Notes: generated by a model from the sequence alone, not told the origin. Positions 23,870 to 32,840 are shown, counted from the stretch's first letter. The stretch is 64,000 nt of DNA from an uncultured candidate division WPS-2 bacterium (GCA_937927945.1 CALEYW010000086.1:1-64000), one strand, 5' to 3'. Numbers and translations are program-made.

Positions 23870-25000
23870 ATGAATCCGACGAAACCGGTCTGGATCGACG
23901 ATCCGACCAACGCGGCGATCCTCGCGGTGAGCGAGGATCGCCTCACGGGCTTCCAGCTCGACCCCTTCGGGGCGATCGCCGAGCGGAGTGCCCTCGACGT
24001 CGCGACGGTCCTCGAGCGGATCGTCGCGATGCTGCGTTCCGGGACGATCCGCCGCGTGAGGCAGACCCTGATGGCGACCAATCTGGCCAAGGGCAGTCTG
24101 TGCGCATGGCAGGTGCCGCCGGAGAAGCTCGAAACGGCCTTCGACTGGCTGTTCCGGGAAGATCCGTTCTCCGGACACGTCGTGATTCGGAGCACCGACA
24201 GCGCGACGGCGGGTTCCAACTACCGGCTGTGGACGACGCTCAAGGTCCCGCAGGGCTACGACATCGCGAAGTACGCGGCGTTCCTGGCCCGGCAGATCGG
24301 CGCCGAGGCCTACCGGCTGATGCCGGCCGAGATGCTCTTTGCGCTCGGCGTGGGACACGTTCGGCGCCAGGGGCTCGAGCCCGGCGGTCGCGCGCCGGAA
24401 CCGGCGGTCGTGAAGGACACGAACATCGCGCAGCTGAGCGAGCTCGAGTGGCGCGTGCTGACCGCCCTCAAGCGCGAATTCTCCCCGGACGAGCTCGTGC
24501 GTGACCTGTGGCGCGCGCGCGCGTCCGAGGCCGGCGTGTCGCTCGAGGAGTTCGCGCGCGTCGGCACCGACCTCAACCGGCGCGGTGTGATCGGCCGCTT
24601 CTCGACCTTCCTCGAGCACGTCAAGCCGAACGCCGCGGCGGGCGGCGCGCAGGTGACCCGCTACAACGCGCTGTTCCACTGGAAGGTCCCGGTGGGCCGT
24701 GAAGTGGACGCGGGCCGCGAAGTCGGACGGCACTACATCATGACGCACGCCTACTGGCGAGAAGGTGGCCCGCAGTTCAAAGGCGTCAACATCATGGGCG
24801 TCGCTCACGGCACCGACAAGGCCACGGTCCTCGCCCACAAAGCGGCGATCGACGATCACCTTCGCGAGGCCGGGATCGCGTTCGACTACACCAACGTGTT
24901 CTGGGGTGGACGAAGCGAGATCAAACCTTCCGAGATCGCGCCGCAGGCGTTCGTGGACTTCTGCTCCCGCCACGGAATCGATCCGGAGACGATGCGCTGA
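23870..25000 (+). CDS. AhbA/AhbB-like tandem Lrp-type protein (siroheme decarboxylase family fusion)
   Basis: 376 residues from ATG. It has two repeats, each an Lrp/AsnC-like winged helix followed by a ferredoxin-like domain: FQLDPFGAIAERSALDVATVL...GTIRRVRQT in the first half, and LSELEWRVLTALKREFSPDEL...LNRRGVIGRFSTF in the second. The second half contains MTHAYWR (H293) and GVNIMGVAHGTD, which resemble the histidine-containing and MvHg segments of AhbB/NirD-type siroheme decarboxylases, and ends with the NVFWGGRSEIKPSE segment seen in that family. So it may decarboxylate siroheme or bind a tetrapyrrole, rather than act as a gene regulator. It overlaps neither neighbour but is packed in the operon. 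Confidence 0.62.
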   Translation: MNPTKPVWIDDPTNAAILAVSEDRLTGFQLDPFGAIAERSALDVATVLERIVAMLRSGTIRRVRQTLMATNLAKGSLCAWQVPPEKLETAFDWLFREDPFSGHVVIRSTDSATAGSNYRLWTTLKVPQGYDIAKYAAFLARQIGAEAYRLMPAEMLFALGVGHVRRQGLEPGGRAPEPAVVKDTNIAQLSELEWRVLTALKREFSPDELVRDLWRARASEAGVSLEEFARVGTDLNRRGVIGRFSTFLEHVKPNAAAGGAQVTRYNALFHWKVPVGREVDAGREVGRHYIMTHAYWREGGPQFKGVNIMGVAHGTDKATVLAHKAAIDDHLREAGIAFDYTNVFWGGRSEIKPSEIAPQAFVDFCSRHGIDPETMR

Positions 25001-25001
25001 G

Positions 25002-26663
25002 ATGAGACTGAACAGGGTGGCCGCGGGGGCGCTTCTAGCGCTCGCTCTTTCCGCATGCGCGAAGGTCGGCGAACCGGGTGGGGCGCCCGGCGCTTCGTCG
25101 GGGACGCACGGCTCCAACGATCGGCTCGTTGTCGGGACGATCGCCGATCCGAAGAACCTCAACCCCGCCTTCGCCTCCGCGACGCCGACCCTCGAACTCT
25201 CGGCCTTGCTGTTCAGTTACGCGGTGCGCTACGACAACCACGCGAGGCCGGTCCCCGACGCGGTCAGTGAGGTGCCGACGCTCGCGAACGGCGACGTCTC
25301 CAAAGACGGTCTCACGATCAAGTACAAATTGCGCCACGGGATCGTGTGGCACGACGGCATCGGCGAGCTGACCTGCGCCGACATGCGTTCGACCTGGAAG
25401 ATGATGGTGAACCCGAAGAACCTCATCGACACGACCGTCGGCTGGGATGCGATCAAGGACGTCGACTGCCGCGATCCCTACGTCGCCGTCGTGCACATGA
25501 AGCACGTCTACGCCTGGTTCTTGCAGCAGTTGTGGGGGGAGAACGGCAACTCGCCGATCCTCCCCGCGCACATCATCGACAAGTACAACGACAACCAGGG
25601 CAGCATGAACCAGGCGCCGTTCAACTCGGCGCCGGTGGGGAGCGGTCCGTACAAGTTCGTCTCGTGGGAGCGCGGCAACCAGATCCGGTTCGAAGCGAAC
25701 CCGAAGTACTTCCTGGGCAAGCCGAAGATCGCGGAGATCGTCTATAAGATCATCCCCGACGGTAACACGCTCGCGACCCAGGTGCAGACGCACGAGATTG
25801 CGGTCGCCTGGAATCTTCCGGCGAGCCAGTACGCGCGCGTGAAGGACGTCGCCGGGGTCAAAGCCATCGCACCCGTCGTCTACATCTACGATCACTTCGA
25901 CTTCAACTTGACCCGCCCGCTCTTCGCGGATGTCCGCGTCCGGCGCGCGCTGACGTACGCGCTCGACCGGGCCGGGATGTTGGAGAAGGTCCAGCACAAT
26001 CTCGGCGAGCTCTCGCCGACGTTCATGGACCCCACGCTCTACCCCGACGCCTACGACCCGACGGTCATGAAGTATCCCTACGATCCTGCGAGAGCGCGCG
26101 CGTTGCTCGACGGGGCCGGCTGGAAGGTCGGAAAGGACGGGATCCGCGTGAAGAACGGTCAGCGGTTGAGCTTCGAACTCTCGACCCAAATCGAATCGAC
26201 GACAGGGCACCTCGTGCAGACCCAGGCACAGGTGTTTTGGCATGCGATCGGTGCCGAGGCGGTCATCAAGAACTATCCGGGGAGCTTGTTTTTCGACCAG
26301 ACCATGAACGGCGTGCTTGCGGGCGGCAAGTACGACGTCGCGCTCTACGCCTGGGTCGGCGCGGCCGACATCGACCAGAGCGCGATCTACTCGGGCCACT
26401 TCATGCCGCCGCATGGGCAGAACTATCCGCACTGGCAGAATACGAAGGCGACCGCGGCGATGGACGACGCGAACGCCAGCATCGATCCGCAGCGCCGGAT
26501 CGCCGACTACAAGATCGTGCAGCAAGAGTTCGCCCGGGACGATCCCTCGGTGATCCTGTGGTTCCGCAAGTACGTCATGACGTACCCGAGCGACCTCAAG
26601 AACTTCTCGGCGACCCCGGTCATCACGACGCCGTTCTGGAACCCCTGGGAGTATACGTATTAA
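25002..26663 (+). CDS. Family 5 substrate-binding lipoprotein (DppA/OppA-like), copy 1
   Basis: 553 residues from ATG, one base after the previous stop. The signal RVAAGALLALALSACAKVG carries a lipobox cysteine. The mature protein has the SBP_bac_5 layout: LVVGTIADPKNLNPAFAS, LRHGIVWHDG, DMRSTWKMMVNP, NSAPVGSGPYKFVSWERG, DVRVRRALTYALDRAGM. Members bind peptides, nickel chelates, sugars or heme outside the membrane and hand them to an ABC permease. No permease or ATPase gene follows; two more binding proteins do. Confidence 0.9.
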   Translation: MRLNRVAAGALLALALSACAKVGEPGGAPGASSGTHGSNDRLVVGTIADPKNLNPAFASATPTLELSALLFSYAVRYDNHARPVPDAVSEVPTLANGDVSKDGLTIKYKLRHGIVWHDGIGELTCADMRSTWKMMVNPKNLIDTTVGWDAIKDVDCRDPYVAVVHMKHVYAWFLQQLWGENGNSPILPAHIIDKYNDNQGSMNQAPFNSAPVGSGPYKFVSWERGNQIRFEANPKYFLGKPKIAEIVYKIIPDGNTLATQVQTHEIAVAWNLPASQYARVKDVAGVKAIAPVVYIYDHFDFNLTRPLFADVRVRRALTYALDRAGMLEKVQHNLGELSPTFMDPTLYPDAYDPTVMKYPYDPARARALLDGAGWKVGKDGIRVKNGQRLSFELSTQIESTTGHLVQTQAQVFWHAIGAEAVIKNYPGSLFFDQTMNGVLAGGKYDVALYAWVGAADIDQSAIYSGHFMPPHGQNYPHWQNTKATAAMDDANASIDPQRRIADYKIVQQEFARDDPSVILWFRKYVMTYPSDLKNFSATPVITTPFWNPWEYTY

Positions 26664-28299
26664 CCAGGTACTGCAACGCGCGCTCGCGCTCGCGCTTGCC
26701 GTCGCGACCATCTCCGGGTGCGCCGCCCAACAGACCGGCACCGCGTCGCCGTACGGCCGCCACGCTTGGACCACGCCGCACGTTCTGCGCTACGCGACCG
26801 GTGAAGACATCGCGGGCCTGAACCCGCACCTCGTCTCGCAGCTCACCGTCTCATTCATGAGCTCGCTGACGATGGCGTGGCTCGTGCGCTACGATCGCCA
26901 CAACCGTCCCATCCCGGAGCTCGCGACCGAGGTGCCGTCGCTCGCGAACGGCGGCGTCTCGCACGACGGCAAGACGATCACCTACCATTTGCGTCGCGAC
27001 GCGAAGTGGTCGGACGGCGTGCCGTTCACCAGCGACGACGTGCGGTTCTCGGTCGACGTCGTGCGCAATCCGGCCAACAACGAGCTGACGCACCTCGGCT
27101 TCGATCTGATCGACCACGTCGACACGCCGGACGCGTACACCGTCGTCTTCCATCTGATTCGTCCGTACAGCGGCTTCTACGTCAACTTCTTCAGCTCGGG
27201 CGGGGCGAACCCGTGCATCCTGCCCAAGCACATCCTCGCCGGCGTGAAAACGATCAACGACGCGCCGTACAACGCGCTGCCGGTCGGGATCGGCCCGTTC
27301 AAGTACGAGTCGTGGAAACGCGCCGACAGCGTTGTGATGGTGCCGGACCCGCTCTACTTCGGGCGTAAGCCGAAGCTGCAGCGCGTCGTCTTCAAGATCA
27401 TCCCGGATCGCAACACGACGCTCACCCAGTTGACGACGCACGAGATCGACCTCTGGCTGCCGGTCCCGGCCGCGTTCGCCGACCGCGTGCGCACGCTGCC
27501 GTCGATCAAAGTGATCCAGCAGCCGTCGTACGCCTACAACCACCTGGATTTCGAGCTCGAGCACCCGGTGATGCGCGACATTGCGGTCCGACGGGCGTTG
27601 CGGCTCGCAGTCGATCGGGCGACGATCCTGGCGAAGATTCGCCACGGCGTCGGCGTGCTGCAAGAGACGCCGTTCGCGCCCGGGCACCCGCTGTACGTGC
27701 AGGAACCGCGCGTGCCGTTCGACCTGCCGGCCGCGAACGACACGCTCGAGCGAGCGGGCTGGCGGCGCGGCCCGGACGGGATCCGGGTCAAGAACGGGCA
27801 GCGGCTCGAATTCACCATCGCCATCGGCACGGGGCTGCCGGACACCGACGCGATGGTGGAACAGTTGCGCCTGTCGTGGGGCCGGATCGGCGCGCGTTTC
27901 TTCGTGAAGCACTATCCATCGCCGGTCTACTTCGGGACCTTCGCCTCGGGCGGCATCATCTACTCGGGGAGGTTCGACGTGGCGTTTTACGCCTGGTACA
28001 CCTCGCCGAACGGCGATCTCACGAACCTCTTCGGCTGCGATCGCATCGCGCCCAAGGGGCAGAACGTCCCGCGCTATTGCAACCGCGCCGCCGACGCGGC
28101 GATGCAGCGGCAGCTCTCGACCTACGTCCCGAGTGAGCAGTACGCCGCCTCGCGCGTCGTGCAGGAGAGCCTCGTCCGCGACGTTCCGACGATCGTCACC
28201 GACGCGCGCGAGGACCTCTACGCGTTCAACGACGATCTGCGCAACTTCCATCCGAATCAAGTCACCCTGTTCGACGACCTCGTCGACGCCGACATCTGA
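26659..28299 (+). CDS. Family 5 substrate-binding lipoprotein, copy 2 (non-canonical start)
   Basis: 546 residues if started at ATT 26659, which overlaps the previous stop and has GGGAG 7 bases upstream; CTG 26671 is the alternative (542 residues). No ATG, GTG or TTG precedes the lipoprotein signal (QRALALALAVATISGC), and the first ATG (26857) lies well inside the mature protein. The rest matches copy 1 and copy 3 in order: LRYATGEDIAGLNPHLVS, DAKWSDGVPFTSDDV, ALPVGIGPFKYESWKR, DIAVRRALRLAVDRATI. It is closest to copy 3. Confidence 0.82.
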   Translation: MNQVLQRALALALAVATISGCAAQQTGTASPYGRHAWTTPHVLRYATGEDIAGLNPHLVSQLTVSFMSSLTMAWLVRYDRHNRPIPELATEVPSLANGGVSHDGKTITYHLRRDAKWSDGVPFTSDDVRFSVDVVRNPANNELTHLGFDLIDHVDTPDAYTVVFHLIRPYSGFYVNFFSSGGANPCILPKHILAGVKTINDAPYNALPVGIGPFKYESWKRADSVVMVPDPLYFGRKPKLQRVVFKIIPDRNTTLTQLTTHEIDLWLPVPAAFADRVRTLPSIKVIQQPSYAYNHLDFELEHPVMRDIAVRRALRLAVDRATILAKIRHGVGVLQETPFAPGHPLYVQEPRVPFDLPAANDTLERAGWRRGPDGIRVKNGQRLEFTIAIGTGLPDTDAMVEQLRLSWGRIGARFFVKHYPSPVYFGTFASGGIIYSGRFDVAFYAWYTSPNGDLTNLFGCDRIAPKGQNVPRYCNRAADAAMQRQLSTYVPSEQYAASRVVQESLVRDVPTIVTDAREDLYAFNDDLRNFHPNQVTLFDDLVDADI

Positions 28300-28309
28300 G
28301 GTGCCTCTC

Positions 28310-29986
28310 GTGAATCGACTCCTCGCCATCTCCGCCGCGGCGCTGCTCCTGGCCGGCTGCACCAAGACCGATACCGCGACGACCGCGAGCGGGACGGGCG
28401 CCGCGTCGACGCCGGCGGCCGGCGCTTCCGCGGCGAGCGGCGTGGTGCGCAAGAACAGCTACACCGTTCCGCACACGCTGCGGATCGGAGACATCCAGGA
28501 CTTCGACAACCTCAACCCTCACCTCGCCACCGCGCTGCTGCTCGGCAACCTCAGCCAACTCACGATGGCGTACTTGGTGCGCTACGACAAGCACAACGAG
28601 CCGACGCCCGAACTCGCGACCGAGGTGCCGACCCAGGAGAACGGCGGCATCAGCAAGGACGGTCTGGCGATCACCTGGCACCTCCGCAAGGGCGTGAGAT
28701 GGTCGGACGGCGAGCCGTTCGACGGCGACGACGTCGTGTTCTCGACGAACGCGGTGAACAATCCGGCCAACAACGAGATCGGCCGCGACGGCTGGGATCT
28801 GATCACCAAGATCGACGAGCCCGACAAGTACACGGTCGTCTTCCATCTCAAGAAGAAGTACTCGGGGTACCTGCCGTCGTTCTTCGGCTCCGCCGGCGCC
28901 AACCCGTGCATCTTGCCGAAGCACATCCTCGGAAGCTTGCCGAACATCAACACGGCGCCGTACAACAGCAAGCCGGTCGGGATCGGGCCATTCCGCTATG
29001 CCGAGTGGATTCGCGGCGATCACGTCACGCTGGAGGCGAACCCGTACTACTGGCGCGGGCAGCCGAAGATCCAGAAGGTCATCTACAAGATCATCCCCGA
29101 TCGCAACACGCTGCTGACCCAGCTCCAGACGGGCGAGGTCGACCTGTGGACGTATCTCCCGACGGCGTTCGCGACGCGCGCGATGGCGCTCCCGAACGTG
29201 TCATATTTCCGCGGACCGAGCTACCTGTACGCGCATCTCGACTTCAATACGAGCCATCCGGTGCTGCACGAGCTCGCCGTGCGCCAGGCCCTTCGGCTCG
29301 CACTCGACCGCCGCGCGCTCGTCGCAAAGATCAATCACGGCATCGGCATCATCCAGGAGAGCATGATCACGCCGGCGAGCCCGTTCGCGACGCACGTGCC
29401 GTACGTCGAGACGAACGTCGCCAAGGCCAATCAGATCCTCGACGCGGCCGGCTGGAAGCGTGGTCCGGATGGGATTCGCGCCAAGAACGGCGTGAAGCTC
29501 AACCTCGATTTCGGCGCGATCTCCGGCAGCCCCGACACGGATTCCCGGATCGAGTTGATCCGCTCGAATTGGAGCCGCATCGGCGTAGCGCTGACGCCGA
29601 AACACTACAACTCCGGGCTGTTCTTCCAGAACACCGGCGGCATACTCTACGCAGGCAAATGGGACGTTACGCTGTTCCAGTGGCAGCTGACGCCGGACGC
29701 GGATCTGAATCCCGAGAACTCCTGTACGCTGATCCCGCCGAACGGGCAGAACGTGACGCGCTTGTGCATTCCGGCGCTGCAGCCGCTGCTCGAACAGCAG
29801 AAGGCGACGTACAGCGTCGCCGGGCGGAAGGCGATCGTCGCCAAGGCCGTACCGCTGATCGCCGACAACGTCCCGTACGCGGTGATCAACATCTCTGAAG
29901 ACGTGCACGCATACAACCGCGATCTCACCGGTTGGCACCCGAACAACACGACCCCGTTCGACGACTTCATGAACGTCGACATCTAG
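28310..29986 (+). CDS. Family 5 substrate-binding lipoprotein, copy 3
   Basis: 558 residues from GTG 28310, chosen because GAGG lies 8 bases upstream; a GTG at 28301 is too close to it. The signal is NRLLAISAAALLLAGCTKTD, followed by a Thr/Ala-rich linker of about 35 residues. Core motifs: LRIGDIQDFDNLNPHLAT, GVRWSDGEPFDGDDVVF, SKPVGIGPFRYAEWIRG, ELAVRQALRLALDRRAL. It is the last gene of the run; its stop codon overlaps the stop of the convergent glycosyltransferase gene. Confidence 0.9.
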   Translation: MNRLLAISAAALLLAGCTKTDTATTASGTGAASTPAAGASAASGVVRKNSYTVPHTLRIGDIQDFDNLNPHLATALLLGNLSQLTMAYLVRYDKHNEPTPELATEVPTQENGGISKDGLAITWHLRKGVRWSDGEPFDGDDVVFSTNAVNNPANNEIGRDGWDLITKIDEPDKYTVVFHLKKKYSGYLPSFFGSAGANPCILPKHILGSLPNINTAPYNSKPVGIGPFRYAEWIRGDHVTLEANPYYWRGQPKIQKVIYKIIPDRNTLLTQLQTGEVDLWTYLPTAFATRAMALPNVSYFRGPSYLYAHLDFNTSHPVLHELAVRQALRLALDRRALVAKINHGIGIIQESMITPASPFATHVPYVETNVAKANQILDAAGWKRGPDGIRAKNGVKLNLDFGAISGSPDTDSRIELIRSNWSRIGVALTPKHYNSGLFFQNTGGILYAGKWDVTLFQWQLTPDADLNPENSCTLIPPNGQNVTRLCIPALQPLLEQQKATYSVAGRKAIVAKAVPLIADNVPYAVINISEDVHAYNRDLTGWHPNNTTPFDDFMNVDI

Positions 29987-31398
29987 CCAGGGACGGCGCG
30001 GTCGCGGCGGCCGGCCAGGCCGATCGCCGCGGCCAAGACGATGCAGCCCGCGAGCGGCAGCGCGCGCAGCGCGCCCCACGCAGGCTCTCGAGCGTCGAGC
30101 CCCGCGGCGCGCTGCTCGTCCGCCCAGACCGCGCTCGCGTCGGCGGCGGCCGGCGCGCGATACCCGGCGGGCAGGCCGTCGGGCCACGTCGGCGCAGAGA
30201 CGGCGTGCGCGAGCGGGATCGCGATGCACGCGGCGAGTGCGAGCGTGACGAACGGGGCCAGGTCGGCGCGGCGCATCCGCGGGCCGGCCCCGAGCGCCGC
30301 GAACGCGCAGGCGACCGCGATCCCCTGCGCGAGGATCTGCGGGTTCGCCGCGCCGCGCTGCGCCAGGCCGAACCAGTCGACGAGGACGAGCGCGGCGGCA
30401 CTTCCGGCGCACGCGCGCGTGATGCCGCCCGTGCGCACCGCGAGGACGAGCAGCGGGATCGCTTCGATGACGAAATCGTGCTCGTGGAAGAACGGGACGG
30501 CCCAGGGCAGCGCCGCGATCGCCAGCAGCGTGCCGTCGAGCGCGTCGAGCCGCAGACGCACCGTTGCGGCCGCGACGGCGGCCACCGTCGCCAGCGCGAT
30601 CGCGGTGCCGAGCGCGGAGGCGAGTTGCGGCGCGACGCCGAGCGACCAGAGGATCGCGGCGGGCGTGTGCTGGATCGCGACCAACGCCTCGGCGCGCCCG
30701 TGTTCGCCCAGCCGATGCAGATATGCGGCCAGGCCGGCGACGCCGCCGCCGGCCGCAAGCGTGAGGAGTGCGAACGCCGTTGCCCCGGCGAGCGCACCGA
30801 TCCACGCCGTGCGATCGCGCATGCGCGCGACGAGCGTCAGGGCGAGATTCGGCTGGAGTCCGGCGAGCAGCGTTCCCAGCGCGCCGGCGGCGATCGAGCC
30901 GCGCTCGTAGGCGACCAGCGCGCAGGCGATCCCGGCTGCAGCGAGCATCGCGACCTGTCCGAGCGCGATCGCACTCGTCGCCGGTCCGGCGCCGAGCGCG
31001 AAGAGCGCACCGCCCAAGAGCGGCCGACCGCGCCGCGCGCCGGCCAGCGCGAGCGAAGCGAGGACCAGCGCGGCGAGCGCGCCGATGGTCAGCACCGTCC
31101 ACCAGCGCACCGCGAGCGGGTGCGGCAGCCGCGCCAGCGCGCCGAACAGCGGTAACGCCGCGGCGGGGCCGACGTACGGCAGCAATTCGTCGCGCGACGG
31201 ATCGACGCCGTCGATCGTGCGCTCGACGGCCCAGATGGCGCGCGACCACGGGTCGCCCCCGGCGTTCCAGGTCGCGCCGGCCGCGTAGTACGCCTCGAAA
31301 TCGCGCGCGAACGGGCCTTGGGTCGGCGGCGGACGGAACAGCGTGAACGCCAGCGCGATCGCGATCAGCGCGCCGGCGATGCCGAGGCTACGTGGCAG
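29983..31398 (-). CDS. GT87/DUF2029-like membrane glycosyltransferase
   Basis: 471 residues if started at CTG 31398. The frame has no ATG, GTG or TTG until a TTG at 31185, which would remove the first helix (LGIAGALIAIALAFTLF) and the catalytic-type loop FARDFEAYYAAGATWNAGGDPW, both clearly part of the family. About ten membrane helices follow. GT87 enzymes are mannosyltransferase-like proteins that use polyprenyl-phosphate sugars at the outer face of the membrane. It overlaps the upstream 185-residue gene by 11 bases, so translation is probably coupled. Confidence 0.75.
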   Translation of the reverse strand: MPRSLGIAGALIAIALAFTLFRPPPTQGPFARDFEAYYAAGATWNAGGDPWSRAIWAVERTIDGVDPSRDELLPYVGPAAALPLFGALARLPHPLAVRWWTVLTIGALAALVLASLALAGARRGRPLLGGALFALGAGPATSAIALGQVAMLAAAGIACALVAYERGSIAAGALGTLLAGLQPNLALTLVARMRDRTAWIGALAGATAFALLTLAAGGGVAGLAAYLHRLGEHGRAEALVAIQHTPAAILWSLGVAPQLASALGTAIALATVAAVAAATVRLRLDALDGTLLAIAALPWAVPFFHEHDFVIEAIPLLVLAVRTGGITRACAGSAAALVLVDWFGLAQRGAANPQILAQGIAVACAFAALGAGPRMRRADLAPFVTLALAACIAIPLAHAVSAPTWPDGLPAGYRAPAAADASAVWADEQRAAGLDAREPAWGALRALPLAGCIVLAAAIGLAGRRDRAVPG

Positions 31399-31945
31399 CG
31401 TACAGCCCGAGGCGCTCGACGCGGCCGTCGTTGCCCATCACGTAGGCGACACCGCCCGGAAAGCGCGCTTCATATGCTTCGGCGTAGACGACCGGCGCCG
31501 GTCCGCCGACCGCGGTCGTGTAGCGGGCATCGAGGCCGCTGGTCGCAGCGGCGAGCGCGACGTCGCCGGGCGAGAGCCGGAACGGGCCGTAGTCGCGCGC
31601 TGCGAGTCCCTGTGCGCGATCGGCTTTGGGCAGGTAGTACTCGAGCGCGATCAGGATCGCGTCGCGATAGAACAGGCTCAGGAAATTGCGCCCGCCGCCC
31701 TCGCGCGACGCGTAGGTGTGCCAGCCGCGCATCGGATACGAGAACGCGACGCCGAAGGCGCGTTCGACGTCGGTCCGCGTCGTCGTGCCGAGCTCGAACA
31801 CGAGCCGTTCGTTCGACAGCACCACCGGCCGGTCGAGCGGCGCGGGCGGAACGTTGCGGCGCGCGCGGTTCGCTTCGTGCACCTTCGCCAGGATCTCGAC
31901 GGCGCGCTGCATCGCGAAATCCGGCGCGCGATCGTCGTCGCTCAC
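31388..31945 (-). CDS. Hypothetical protein, 185 residues
   Basis: It starts at GTG 31945 inside the stop of the protease gene (GTGA). Soluble alpha/beta protein with LVFELGTTTRTDVERAFGVAF, then REGGGRNFLSLFYRDAILIALEYYLPK, and a beta-rich end, YVMGNDGRVERLGLYAAT. There is no signal peptide and no motif I recognise. The FELGTTTRTDVERAFG piece resembles the small lipoprotein-like SmpA/BamE pattern only loosely. It sits between the protease and the glycosyltransferase in one operon. Confidence 0.6.
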   Translation of the reverse strand: MSDDDRAPDFAMQRAVEILAKVHEANRARRNVPPAPLDRPVVLSNERLVFELGTTTRTDVERAFGVAFSYPMRGWHTYASREGGGRNFLSLFYRDAILIALEYYLPKADRAQGLAARDYGPFRLSPGDVALAAATSGLDARYTTAVGGPAPVVYAEAYEARFPGGVAYVMGNDGRVERLGLYAAT

Positions 31946-32781
31946 CCGCGCTGGGCCACGTTGGTCGCCGCCGCTCCGGCGATGCCGAGCAGGATGAGTC
32001 CGAGATACGCGAGGCCGCCGATCGCACGCTGGAACCCGGTCAGCCGCACCGCGCGCGGATCGATCTCGCCGCGCCACAGAGCGATCCAGCGCGGCACCGC
32101 GTTGAACGCGATCAGCAGCAAGATGATCAGGCCGAACGGCGAGAAGCCGACGAGGAACATGTACGCCAGGAAGATCGGGATGCCGAGAAACCACAGCCGT
32201 GCGTCGAGCGCGCCGGCGATCGCGCCGCCGTCGAGCATCGGGATCGGCATCAGGTTGAAGAAGTTGATGAAGAAGCCGATGTAGGCGCAGGCGATCCAAA
32301 AGTGCTGGCCCGTTTGCAGACCGTAGACCCAGCACGTCGTGGCGGCCGCGATGCCGAACAGCGGTCCCGCGATCGCGGCCGCCAGGTTCTGCGCCGGGGT
32401 TCCGCCGTGGCTGGAGACGAACGCGCCCAGGCCCGGGATGAACATCGGCAGGTTCACCGGGACGCCGAAATTGCGCCAGGTCAGGTAGTGCCCGAGCTCG
32501 TGCACGAGGATCATCAGCACGAAGACGATCGCGATCTTCCACCCGCCGAAGAGCGCCGCGTACAGCACCACCGAGAAGAACATCGACCCGAAGCTCAGGA
32601 GCACTTTGGACCCGAGGAAGATCCACTTGAAGTTCAACAGGAGCAACAGCGCGGTCTTGAACTTCGCGATCAGCAGTCCCAGCCCGACGAGCACGCCGCC
32701 GGCGGTCCTGGCGCGCCGCCCGGGGCTCGGTCGTTCCGCCGGTGCGTCCAAGGGCGGCTGGGGCGGATCCTGATCGTGCAT
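31942..32781 (-). CDS. Site-2 protease family (M50) membrane metallopeptidase
   Basis: 279 residues from ATG. The N-terminal 30 residues are proline-rich and cytoplasmic; five or six membrane helices follow. The zinc motif is HELGH within VLMILVHELGHYLTWR and the third ligand is in NLMPIPMLDGG, the S2P signature. It cleaves membrane-spanning helices, for example of anti-sigma factors; no such partner is next to it. It lacks the PDZ domain of RseP. First gene of a three-gene operon with 4- and 11-base overlaps. Confidence 0.88.
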   Translation of the reverse strand: MHDQDPPQPPLDAPAERPSPGRRARTAGGVLVGLGLLIAKFKTALLLLLNFKWIFLGSKVLLSFGSMFFSVVLYAALFGGWKIAIVFVLMILVHELGHYLTWRNFGVPVNLPMFIPGLGAFVSSHGGTPAQNLAAAIAGPLFGIAAATTCWVYGLQTGQHFWIACAYIGFFINFFNLMPIPMLDGGAIAGALDARLWFLGIPIFLAYMFLVGFSPFGLIILLLIAFNAVPRWIALWRGEIDPRAVRLTGFQRAIGGLAYLGLILLGIAGAAATNVAQRG

Positions 32782-32840
32782 CCTGGGGTGCTTCTCGGTC
32801 GGGGCGTCTCGCTCCGCGAGCGTCGCGGGACGATCGCGCC

